6,489 bases of DNA from the NCBI GenBank assembly GCA_900553135.1, contig USCO01000125.1, positions 1-6,489 of the forward strand. The letters run 5' to 3'. This document shows positions 1 through 5,196 of this stretch, one piece after another (the stretch's first letter is position 1; every line of letters starts with the position of its first letter). Source of the stretch: an uncultured Eubacteriales bacterium (GTDB lineage Bacteria > Bacillota > Clostridia > Oscillospirales > Oscillospiraceae). The translations under genes were made by a program, and so were the position numbers. The notes below the pieces were generated by a model, which made no database searches, was not told the origin of the DNA, and saw only the letters and a list, made by a program, of their open reading frames with translations.

Positions 1-475
1 TGCCCATGTGATAGTTGTTGTAAGCGTCCCACAGGCCGTCCTTGATCATGGTGTCCACGACCTTCTTGTCGCCCATGCGGGCGCCCCAGCGCTCAGCGGG
101 CAGAGCGTAGGGAGCGGCGGACATGTTCTCGGTGCCGCCGGCCACGATGACGTCGGCGTCGCCGGCCAGGATGCTGCGGGCGCCCTCAATGACGCTCTTC
201 ATGCCGGAGCCGCAAACCATGCCAACGGTGTAGGCGGGGACCTGGAAGGGGATGCCGGCCTTCACAGCGGCCTGACGGGCGGGGTTCTGGCCCAGGCCGG
301 CGGTGAGGATACAGCCAAACATGACCTCGTCCACCTGCTCGGGCTTCAGGCCGGCGCGGTTGAGGGCTTCCTTGATGACCACGGCGCCCATCTCGGCGGC
401 GGGTACGTCCTTCAGGCTTCCGCCAAAGGAACCGATGGCGGTACGGCAGCAGTTGACAACATAGACTTCTTTCAT
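1..475 (-). CDS. Acetyl-CoA C-acetyltransferase (thiolase), N-terminal part, cut by window edge
   Basis: Biosynthetic-type thiolase, a cytosolic enzyme that joins two acetyl-CoA into acetoacetyl-CoA and releases CoA; in anaerobic Firmicutes this is usually the first step towards butyrate. The 158 visible codons begin MKEVYVVNCCRTAIGSFGGS, a typical thiolase start. The acyl-accepting cysteine is Cys88 in VCGSGMKS. AGGTENMS (about 112-119) and DTMIKDGLWDAYNNYHMG (141-158) are also family hallmarks. The family is about 390-400 residues, so roughly 40% is visible; the catalytic His and the second Cys lie outside the window. The ATG at 473-475 is preceded by GGAGGT (486-491) with a 10-base spacer. 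The gene is monocistronic at its 5' end with its own promoter. Butyrate use is inferred, since the neighbouring pathway genes are not visible; a beta-oxidation or ketone-type role is the alternative. Confidence 0.95.
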   Translation of the reverse strand, partial: MKEVYVVNCCRTAIGSFGGSLKDVPAAEMGAVVIKEALNRAGLKPEQVDEVMFGCILTAGLGQNPARQAAVKAGIPFQVPAYTVGMVCGSGMKSVIEGARSILAGDADVIVAGGTENMSAAPYALPAERWGARMGDKKVVDTMIKDGLWDAYNNYHMG

Positions 476-511
476 CGTTTCTGTTACCTCCAAAATCATG
501 TTTTTCTGTGT

Positions 512-532
512 GGCGTCTCCTGGACGCCCAGG
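512..532 (-). other. Two overlapping, mutually exclusive hairpins in the thiolase leader
   Basis: GGCGTC (512-517) pairs perfectly with GACGCC (523-528) around a 5-base loop. CCTGG (519-523) pairs with CCAGG (528-532) around ACGC. The two stems share bases and cannot form together. They lie between the predicted transcription start (about 541) and the ribosome binding site (486-491). Alternative pairing is seen directly; any regulatory or stabilising role is speculation. Confidence 0.35.
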
Positions 533-547
533 TCCGCTCTTGAGAGA

Positions 548-576
548 ATCATATCAAAGGAATCTGGAAAAATCAA
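548..576 (-). promoter_or_regulatory. Sigma-A-type promoter of the thiolase gene
   Basis: On the minus strand TTGATT (571-576) and TATGAT (548-553) are separated by exactly 17 bases. These match the -35 consensus at 4 of 6 and the -10 consensus at 5 of 6 positions. Transcription would start near 541, giving a leader of about 65 bases before the thiolase ATG. It is the best-spaced promoter I found in this intergenic region on the strand of the gene. Confidence 0.7.
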
Positions 577-668
577 TAAAATTTTTTGCGCTTTCTGGCC
601 CCCTTTCTGTCTGTGGGTGACAAAATCGCCCCTTTTGAAGAAAAGCGGTCCATTTTCCCAGGGTGAAT

Positions 669-686
669 TCGTTAAATTTTTGACAA
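669..686. promoter_or_regulatory. Candidate Rex (NADH/NAD+ sensing repressor) operator
   Basis: TCGTTAAATTTTTGACAA matches the clostridial Rex consensus TTGTTAANNNNTTAACAA at 12 of 14 defined positions, with one mismatch in each half. Rex is known to control thiolase and butyrate or alcohol genes in clostridia, so the location is meaningful. Against it: the segment is A/T-rich, where such matches arise by chance, and the site lies about 95 bases upstream of the predicted -35, an unusual place for a simple repressor unless a second upstream promoter exists. Confidence 0.4.
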
Positions 687-798
687 AATCATTCTTTTGA
701 TTTTTCCTACAAAAAAACTGTTCCGAATTTGTAAAAAAAGTCCGGCCGGGTCTGTGCCGTGGGGAGAAAACCGGGGAAAAAGTGTGGGCGGCCCAGGG

Positions 799-830
799 AA
801 ACGCAAAAAGGCGGCCCCGAAGGGCCGCCT
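799..830 (-). terminator. Intrinsic terminator of the GntR/ABC operon
   Basis: On the minus strand AGGCGGCCC, loop TTCG and GGGCCGCCT form a perfect 9-bp stem (809-830), immediately followed by a T run (805-809) and then GCGTTT. The loop and closing pair are C(UUCG)G, the extra-stable tetraloop. The U-tract exists only on the minus strand, so it ends the transcript of the permease operon about 90 bases after its stop codon and insulates the downstream thiolase gene. Confidence 0.92.
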
Positions 831-921
831 GAATGGGTATCGTTTTTTGAGAACCGGGAATGGGTTTTTCTCAGAAGATCTCAGAGCTGGACTCCCCCAC
901 CGCCTGGGTGGCAGACTCCTC

Positions 922-2877
922 TTAGTACACCCCGTCGGGCACCTCCTGGGTGTCGGGGTAGTACTCCTGGGAGCTCTCCTGCCACTGGTGCTGTACCAGC
1001 TGATAGTCGGTGTCCAGACCGGTGTTGTCCCGCAGCCACTGCAGGGTGTTCTGGGCGCTGGGGGTCAGGGTGACCGCCAGATCGTTGTAACTGGTGCTGC
1101 CTCGGGGACCGGGGATCTCCCAGTGGAAATACAGATCGGTGACGTAGGTGTTTTCGTTGCGCGTCTGGTCGTCGAAGAGGTAGCGCATGCCGATGCTGCC
1201 CGCGTCAAAGTCGGCCCGCACGGCCTGCCACAGTCCGGAGATGTCCTTCCCCTCCAGATAGTACTGGTCCTCCTGGGACCAGACGCCCTCGGCATCCATG
1301 CCCATGGTGTCCAGCAGCTGGATGTTTCTGAGATAGGCCTCCACCATGCGGCCGGTCTCCTCCAGACGGTCAAAGCCATAGCACAGCTCTATCAGCTCCC
1401 GGTCCTGGGTCAGAGCCTGGGCGGCGGCGGTGACGCTGCCCTCCTGCTCCAGCTCGGCCTTCCGCAGGGGAATGCCGTTGTAGCTGCGGCGCAGGGTGGA
1501 CCCGTTGTCCAGGGTGTAGGTGATGTCCACATAGAAGCTGTCGTCTCCCGGCTCATAGCCGCTGCCGTCCATGTCGCTGCGCCAGCGGTCGTCCACAATG
1601 GCCCGGTGCAGGGCGATGACCTCTGCGATCTGGTCGGGATCGGTCATGCCGTTGAGATCGAGCTGTCCCTCATCGTAGGGATAGCTCATGCTGCTGCTCA
1701 CCGACACGGAGACCACCCGGTCCTGACTGGGCACCCGGGTCTCCACGCCGAACACATCATTGAAGCACAGGGCGCACAGCAGGATCATCACGGCCACAGA
1801 GGCCACGCAGCCGCCCCAGGCCTTCAGCACCCGGAAGGACTTTTTCAGCAGCATCTCGGCGGCAAAGTAGCCCGCGGCGGACCACAGTACCACGCACACC
1901 GACAGCAGCACGGGGTCTCTGTGCCAGCCGAAGAAGGCGGCGGTGATGATGCCGAAGGCCAGGCCCACGCAGAAGGTGACGCTGTACTTGAACACGGGGC
2001 GCACCAGGGGGATGGCCACCACGTCCCCTGCCGTCTCCACATGGCGGCGGCGGTAGAGGAGCAGGGCGATGACCGCCATGACCAGGCCCGCGGCGGCGTA
2101 GACGCCCAGCATCCAGGGTTTTTCCAGATAGGTCGTGCCATTCTCACCCTGAATATTCCGGGTGGCCTCCATCAGGGCGTACACGGGGGTGAGATACTCC
2201 ACCAGGGTCGCTCCGGGGCCGCCGGAGATGTAGCCGAAGAAGAACTGGCGCATGAGCTCGGTGACCAGCACATAAAGACTCATGGCCAGACCGTTGAAGA
2301 TGCCGTAGAAGGCGGGCAGGGCCAGGATGTGGCCGGTGAGCATGGCGCACAGGGCGGCAAAGGAGAAGAAGAACAGAGCCAGGGCGCTCTGTCCCGCCGC
2401 CCACTGCCACAGGGAGGTGAGGCACACCCCCAGGGAGGTGGAGGGGATGATGACCAGCTCCACGGCGGTGGTGAGCAGGGCCACGGCCAGGTGGGGCAGC
2501 ACGGCAAAGGACAGGCCCGCCAGATACTGGGTGACAAACAGGGTCTCCCGGCGCATGGGCAGGGCGTGCATCATGCAGGCGGAGCGGTTGTTATACAGGT
2601 AGCCGAACACCGCCATGGCGCACAGCACCCCAAAGCAGCAGGCGATGAGCACGCCGGGCTGGACCCAGCCGCAGGCCGACTGGGCGGCCTCCCGCAGCCA
2701 CTGCTCCCGATCCGCTTCGATGAGGTCCACAACGGAATTCACCGAGAAATAGGTATTCAGCAGATTGATGGGGATGACCAGGGCCCACATGAGGGCGTAC
2801 AGGACCCACAGGGGCCAGAAGCGCCCCATGGTCTTGCGGTAAAGGGTGGAATTAAAGCACGATGTCCCGGACCGCAT
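922..2877 (-). CDS. ABC transporter permease with large extracytoplasmic C-terminal domain
   Basis: Membrane subunit of an ABC-2-like transporter, 651 residues from the chosen start. A short N-terminus is followed by about eight or nine hydrophobic segments, near residues 21-40, 74-95, 117-145, 163-206 (probably two), 256-275, 297-317, 322-342 and 355-373. The remaining 280 residues or so are polar, rich in Asp, Glu, Tyr and Ser, have no further membrane segment and are probably outside the cell. This layout resembles permeases of clostridial YtrA-type operons that carry a domain of unknown function (DUF6449-like from memory, not verified). It follows the ATPase gene with a 26-base overlap, so the two products most likely form one transporter. 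An ATG seven codons upstream (2898) is possible, but GGAGGT at 2885-2890 lies inside that extension and serves the ATG at 2877. The substrate cannot be told; export or resistance against a cell-envelope antimicrobial is a family-based guess. Confidence 0.85.
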   Translation of the reverse strand: MRSGTSCFNSTLYRKTMGRFWPLWVLYALMWALVIPINLLNTYFSVNSVVDLIEADREQWLREAAQSACGWVQPGVLIACCFGVLCAMAVFGYLYNNRSACMMHALPMRRETLFVTQYLAGLSFAVLPHLAVALLTTAVELVIIPSTSLGVCLTSLWQWAAGQSALALFFFSFAALCAMLTGHILALPAFYGIFNGLAMSLYVLVTELMRQFFFGYISGGPGATLVEYLTPVYALMEATRNIQGENGTTYLEKPWMLGVYAAAGLVMAVIALLLYRRRHVETAGDVVAIPLVRPVFKYSVTFCVGLAFGIITAAFFGWHRDPVLLSVCVVLWSAAGYFAAEMLLKKSFRVLKAWGGCVASVAVMILLCALCFNDVFGVETRVPSQDRVVSVSVSSSMSYPYDEGQLDLNGMTDPDQIAEVIALHRAIVDDRWRSDMDGSGYEPGDDSFYVDITYTLDNGSTLRRSYNGIPLRKAELEQEGSVTAAAQALTQDRELIELCYGFDRLEETGRMVEAYLRNIQLLDTMGMDAEGVWSQEDQYYLEGKDISGLWQAVRADFDAGSIGMRYLFDDQTRNENTYVTDLYFHWEIPGPRGSTSYNDLAVTLTPSAQNTLQWLRDNTGLDTDYQLVQHQWQESSQEYYPDTQEVPDGVY

Positions 2878-3754
2878 AGTCCTCACCTCCCAATTCATAG
2901 ATAAAGATCTCCTCCAGGCTCAGAGGCAGGGCCTCCAGCAGGATGGGGTTCAGGGTAGCCACCTGCTCCTTCACCTGCTTGGGGTTGCCCCGGACGATGA
3001 GGGTGTACACCCGTCCCACCTGGCTGGTGTGCAGCAGGCGCAGGTCCTGGGGCAGAGGGGGCAGCTCGGGCTGGTCAAAGGCCACCTGGAGCTTGACCAC
3101 GTTGTCCTGCAGGTCGGTGAGGGAGCGCTCCAGCAGCACCTTGCCGTGGGACAGGATGCCCACGTGGTCGCACACGTCCTCCAGCTCCCGCAGGTTGTGG
3201 GAGGACACCAGCACGGTGGTCCCCCGCTGGGACACGTCCCCCATGAGCAGGGACCACACCTGGCGGCGCATCACCGGGTCCAGGCCGTCCACCGGCTCGT
3301 CCAGCACCAATACCTGGGGATTGCAGCACAGGGCCAGCCAGAAGGCGGACTGCTTCTGCATGCCCTTGGACAGGCGGCGGATGGGGGCGCGCTCGTCCAC
3401 CTCGGGGAAGGCCTCCCGCAGGGCCTGGTAGCGCTTGTCGTCAAACTGGGGATAGAGCCCCCGGTAAAACTTCATCATGTCCCGGGTGGAGGCGGAGTTG
3501 AAGTAGTACAGCTCGTCGGGGATCACCGCCAGCTTGCTCTTCACCGCCGGGTTTTCATATACCGGCTGTCCGTCCACCATCACCGAGCCCGAGTCGGGCC
3601 GGTAGATGCCGGTGATGTGGCGCAGGATGGTACTTTTGCCCGCGCCGTTGGGCCCCACCAGGCCGTAAATGGAGCCGGGCTCCACCGTCATGGTCAGACC
3701 GTCCAGGGCCCGAAAGCCGTCAAAGGTCTTGACCACGTTGTTGACTTTGATCAT
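2852..3754 (-). CDS. ABC transporter ATP-binding protein (YtrB-like)
   Basis: Cytosolic ATPase subunit, 300 residues, expected to energise the permease encoded next to it. The nucleotide-binding elements appear in order: Walker A GPNGAGKS (34-41), signature LSKGMQKQ (128-135, a variant of LSGGQ common in this group), Walker B VLVLDEP (148-154), D-loop GLDP (157-160) and the switch His186 in SSH. At the usual Q-loop place the sequence reads VIPDE (77-81), without glutamine, as in related exporter ATPases. After about residue 215 comes an accessory C-terminal domain of some 85 residues. AAGGAGG (3764-3770) precedes the ATG by 9 bases. The start overlaps the GntR stop as ATGA, and the 3' end overlaps the permease gene by 26 bases. 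The intact motifs indicate a working ATPase; direction of transport and substrate are not visible. Confidence 0.95.
   Translation of the reverse strand: MIKVNNVVKTFDGFRALDGLTMTVEPGSIYGLVGPNGAGKSTILRHITGIYRPDSGSVMVDGQPVYENPAVKSKLAVIPDELYYFNSASTRDMMKFYRGLYPQFDDKRYQALREAFPEVDERAPIRRLSKGMQKQSAFWLALCCNPQVLVLDEPVDGLDPVMRRQVWSLLMGDVSQRGTTVLVSSHNLRELEDVCDHVGILSHGKVLLERSLTDLQDNVVKLQVAFDQPELPPLPQDLRLLHTSQVGRVYTLIVRGNPKQVKEQVATLNPILLEALPLSLEEIFIYELGGEDYAVRDIVL
2885..2890 (-). promoter_or_regulatory. Ribosome binding site that decides the permease start
   Basis: GGAGGT lies 7 bases before the ATG at 2875-2877. No comparable site stands at the right distance before the in-frame ATG at 2896-2898. The upstream ATG would make the Shine-Dalgarno sequence part of the coding region (Trp-Glu-Val), so the shorter protein is preferred. 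The site lies within the 3' end of the ATPase frame, consistent with coupled translation. Confidence 0.75.
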
Positions 3755-4122
3755 ACTGCCGCTCCTCCTTCCAAGGTGCCGATGCGCTCCCGCAGGCTGT
3801 CCCCGGTGACGCCCAGGTACAACAGCTCTGCCGCCGTCTGGTCAAACAGGTGCAGCAGGGATTCCCGCCGCTCTCCATCCACCCCGGTGTGGGGGGCGGC
3901 GAAGGACCCCTTCCCCGGCACCGAGTACAGGTAGCCCTCGGCCTCCAGAGATTCATAGGCCCGCTGGATGGTGTTGGGGTTGATGGCCAAGGTGCTGGCC
4001 AGCGACCGCACTGAGGGCAGCTTCTCCCCTTCCTGGATGGCCCCTGTGACCATGAGCCGCCGCAGACCGTCCCGCACCTGTTCATAGATGGGCCGGGCGT
4101 CCCGGTAATCCAGATTGAGCAT
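3751..4122 (-). CDS. GntR family transcriptional regulator, YtrA type
   Basis: Small DNA-binding repressor of 123 residues, the usual length for the YtrA subfamily, which lacks the large ligand-binding domain of other GntR proteins. Residues 1-77 are the winged helix: PIYEQVRDGLRRLMVTGAI leads into EGEKLPSVRSLA, then the recognition helix region NPNTIQRAYESLE (48-60) and the wing EGYLYSVPGKGSF (62-74). Residues 84-115 form a short helical tail likely used for dimerisation. AAAGGAGG (4130-4137) lies 7 bases before the ATG. The gene is first in the operon and its stop overlaps the ATPase start by 4 bases. In this family the regulator normally represses its own operon, and a palindrome covers the predicted transcription start upstream (4169-4184). 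The inducer is unknown; cell-wall antibiotics induce the B. subtilis ytr operon. Confidence 0.93.
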   Translation of the reverse strand: MLNLDYRDARPIYEQVRDGLRRLMVTGAIQEGEKLPSVRSLASTLAINPNTIQRAYESLEAEGYLYSVPGKGSFAAPHTGVDGERRESLLHLFDQTAAELLYLGVTGDSLRERIGTLEGGAAV

Positions 4123-4168
4123 GATTGCCCCTCCTTTCCGCCGGAAAAACTCCCGGCTGTCTGTATGA

Positions 4169-4184
4169 ACTGTATTAGTACACT
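4169..4184. promoter_or_regulatory. Palindromic operator, probable binding site of the YtrA-type repressor
   Basis: ACTGTATTAGTACACT is a 16-bp near-perfect palindrome of the form A.TGTA.TA.TACA.T, with only two mismatched pairs. It starts two bases downstream of the predicted -10 box and covers the predicted transcription start (about 4179) of the GntR operon, where a bound dimer would block initiation. An extra half-site-like CTGTAT at 4160-4165 repeats the CTGTAT of the operator (4170-4175), in the direct orientation. The palindrome is visible; the binding protein is inferred from position and family habit. Confidence 0.7.
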
Positions 4185-4185
4185 A

Positions 4186-4214
4186 AGCATATTCTGTCCC
4201 CCTCTCAAAGTCAA
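4186..4214 (-). promoter_or_regulatory. Promoter of the GntR/ABC operon
   Basis: On the minus strand TTGACT (4209-4214, 5 of 6 to consensus) and TATGCT (4186-4191, 4 of 6) are separated by 17 bases. The start would fall near 4179, giving a leader of about 55 bases. A 5-bp inverted repeat (GCCGG at 4140-4144 with CCGGC at 4153-4157) lies in the leader just ahead of the ribosome binding site. Confidence 0.75.
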
Positions 4215-4265
4215 TTAAGAAGCCTTTAAGATTTTTTGAAGTTGCGTTCTCCTCCCCTTTCCCGA

Positions 4266-4294
4266 TTGCCCTGGGACAGGGAACGTGCTATGAT
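4266..4294 (+). promoter_or_regulatory. Extended -10 promoter of the proCBA operon
   Basis: TTGCCC (4266-4271) and TATGAT (4289-4294) have a 17-base spacer. TGC directly before TATGAT gives a TGn extended -10, which would make up for the weaker -35. The start would be near 4301, about 35 bases before the proC ATG. The two divergent -35 boxes are about 50 bases apart, so the GntR operator is not expected to cover this promoter. Confidence 0.7.
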
Positions 4295-4321
4295 ATAGAT
4301 GTAAAAATATCGTTTTCCCAA

Positions 4322-4334
4322 AGGAGGTTCTCCT
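4322..4334 (+). promoter_or_regulatory. Shine-Dalgarno of proC inside a small inverted repeat
   Basis: The ribosome binding site AAAGGAGG (4320-4327) stands 8 bases before the proC ATG. AGGAG (4322-4326) is the exact complement of CTCCT (4330-4334), leaving a 3-base loop, so the site could fold on itself in the mRNA. A 5-bp stem is short; it may only moderate translation or mean nothing. Confidence 0.4.
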
Positions 4335-4335
4335 G

Positions 4336-5136
4336 ATGTATTCTTCCATCGGTTTTATCGGCACGGGGTCCATGGGCTCCGCCGTGGCCCGGGCCATTGC
4401 CGCCGGAGGCCATACCGGCCTGGTGCTGGCCAACCGCACCCCCGCCAAGGCGGAGGCCCTGGCGAAGGAGCTGGGGGCCAAGGCGGCGGACAACCACACC
4501 GTGGCCCAGGACTGTGACCTGATTTTTCTGGCGGTAAAACCCCAGATGATGGCGGGGATGCTCTCTGACATCGCCCCCATCCTGGCCCAGCGCCGGGACC
4601 GCTTTGTGCTGGCCTCCATGGCCGCCGGTCTGGACGCCCAGGCCATCCAGACCCTGGCCGGGGGCGAGTACCCCGTCATCTGCCTGATGCCCAACACCCC
4701 TGTGGGCGTGGGCGCCGGCGTGGTGCAGTACTACGGCCTCGGGGTCTCCCAGGAGGAGCTGGACGCCTTCCGTGGCCTTCTCTCCCATGCGGGCCTGGTG
4801 GACCAGATCGACCCCGGCCTTCTCAACGCCGCCAGCGCCGTCTCCGGCTGCGGCCCCGCCTTCTGCGCCCTGTTTATCGAGGCGCTGGCCGACGGCGGCG
4901 TGGCCTGCGGCCTGCCCCGGCAGAAGGCCCTGGCCTATGCCGCCCAGATGGTGGCGGGCACCGCCAAGCTCATGGTGGAAAACGGCCTGCACCCCGGTCA
5001 GCTGAAGGACGGGGTCTGCTCCCCCGGCGGCACCACCATCCAGGGGGTGCGCACCCTGGAGGAGGGCGGCTTCCGGGCTGCCGCCATGGACGCGGTGATC
5101 GCCGCCTATGAAAAGACTCTGAAGCTGGCCAAATAA
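4336..5136 (+). CDS. proC: Pyrroline-5-carboxylate reductase
   Basis: Catalyses the last step of proline synthesis in the cytosol, reducing 1-pyrroline-5-carboxylate to L-proline with NAD(P)H. It has 266 residues, the normal family length. The Rossmann dinucleotide fold opens with IGFIGTGSMGSA (5-16), followed by LANRTPAKAEAL (31-42) and the LAVKPQ segment (65-70). MPNTPVGVGAG (118-128) and the C-terminal dimerisation and active-site domain SAVSGCGPAF (167-176), ADGGVACGLPR (185-195) and DGVCSPGGTTIQG (225-237) complete the signature. The residue two before MPNTP is Cys116, where most family members have Arg. It is the first gene of a proC-proB-proA operon, with an extended -10 promoter and a strong ribosome binding site. 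No frameshift or truncation is seen. Confidence 0.97.
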   Translation: MYSSIGFIGTGSMGSAVARAIAAGGHTGLVLANRTPAKAEALAKELGAKAADNHTVAQDCDLIFLAVKPQMMAGMLSDIAPILAQRRDRFVLASMAAGLDAQAIQTLAGGEYPVICLMPNTPVGVGAGVVQYYGLGVSQEELDAFRGLLSHAGLVDQIDPGLLNAASAVSGCGPAFCALFIEALADGGVACGLPRQKALAYAAQMVAGTAKLMVENGLHPGQLKDGVCSPGGTTIQGVRTLEEGGFRAAAMDAVIAAYEKTLKLAK

Positions 5137-5137
5137 A

Positions 5138-5172
5138 TTGGGAATTCCTAATTTCTAATTCCTAATTCCTAA
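5138..5172 (+). repeat. Heptamer tandem repeat array between proC and proB
   Basis: Four direct units of 7 bases, TTCCTAA, TTTCTAA, TTCCTAA and TTCCTAA (5145-5172), follow one unit in opposite orientation, TTGGGAA (5138-5144), which is the complement of TTCCTAA with one change. The array starts two bases after the proC stop and is A/T-rich, unlike the genes around it. It fills much of the 60-base gap. The inverted first unit could pair with any of the direct units in the mRNA. Too short and too close-packed for a CRISPR; function unknown. Confidence 0.8.
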
Positions 5173-5196
5173 CTCAACTTAAGGGGGTTTATACGC

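Larger units (their letters stand above)
476..921. other. Intergenic region between thiolase and ABC permease
   Basis: This 446-base stretch holds no convincing gene. Read on the minus strand it contains, in order, the terminator of the ABC operon (799-830), an A/T-rich segment (about 660-740) with a Rex-like site, the thiolase promoter (548-576) and a leader with two competing hairpins (512-532). The 10-mer TGACAAAATC occurs twice, at 619-628 and 681-690. The drop in G+C against the flanking genes fits a regulatory region. The 90 bases between the permease stop and the terminator (831-921) hold small inverted repeats (843-873 and 897-911) but no U-tract. Confidence 0.7.

Noticed and set aside
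8..700. A 230-codon open frame on the plus strand across the thiolase start
   Set aside because: It is opposite the thiolase coding region and runs on through promoter DNA, without a convincing ribosome binding site or family resemblance.
680..708. Plus-strand TTGACA that could be a -35 box
   Set aside because: No acceptable -10 box follows at 16-18 bases and no plus-strand gene lies downstream.
843..873. Inverted repeat TGAGAA/TTCTCA as a terminator
   Set aside because: On the minus strand the stem is followed by A residues, not T, and a far better terminator lies just beyond at 799-830.
697..2904. A 735-codon open frame on the plus strand opposite the permease
   Set aside because: It is antisense to a gene with clear membrane segments and motifs, its translation is low-complexity Gly/His/Gln/Val-rich, and it starts in the A/T-rich intergenic region. 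It is a by-product of high G+C codon use.
2846..3934. A 362-codon open frame on the plus strand opposite the ATPase and GntR genes
   Set aside because: It mirrors two genes with complete family motifs, and its translation looks like no family.
4221..4335. T-box or other amino-acid riboswitch ahead of the proline operon
   Set aside because: The predicted leader is only about 35 bases, far too short for a T-box, and no T-box sequence or terminator/antiterminator pair is seen.
4288..4992. A 234-codon open frame on the minus strand opposite proC
   Set aside because: It is the antisense shadow of proC, with the same Gly/His/Gln-rich composition as other shadows here.
5138..5172. CRISPR-like repeats
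   Set aside because: The units are 7 bases with no spacers, and no cas genes are present.
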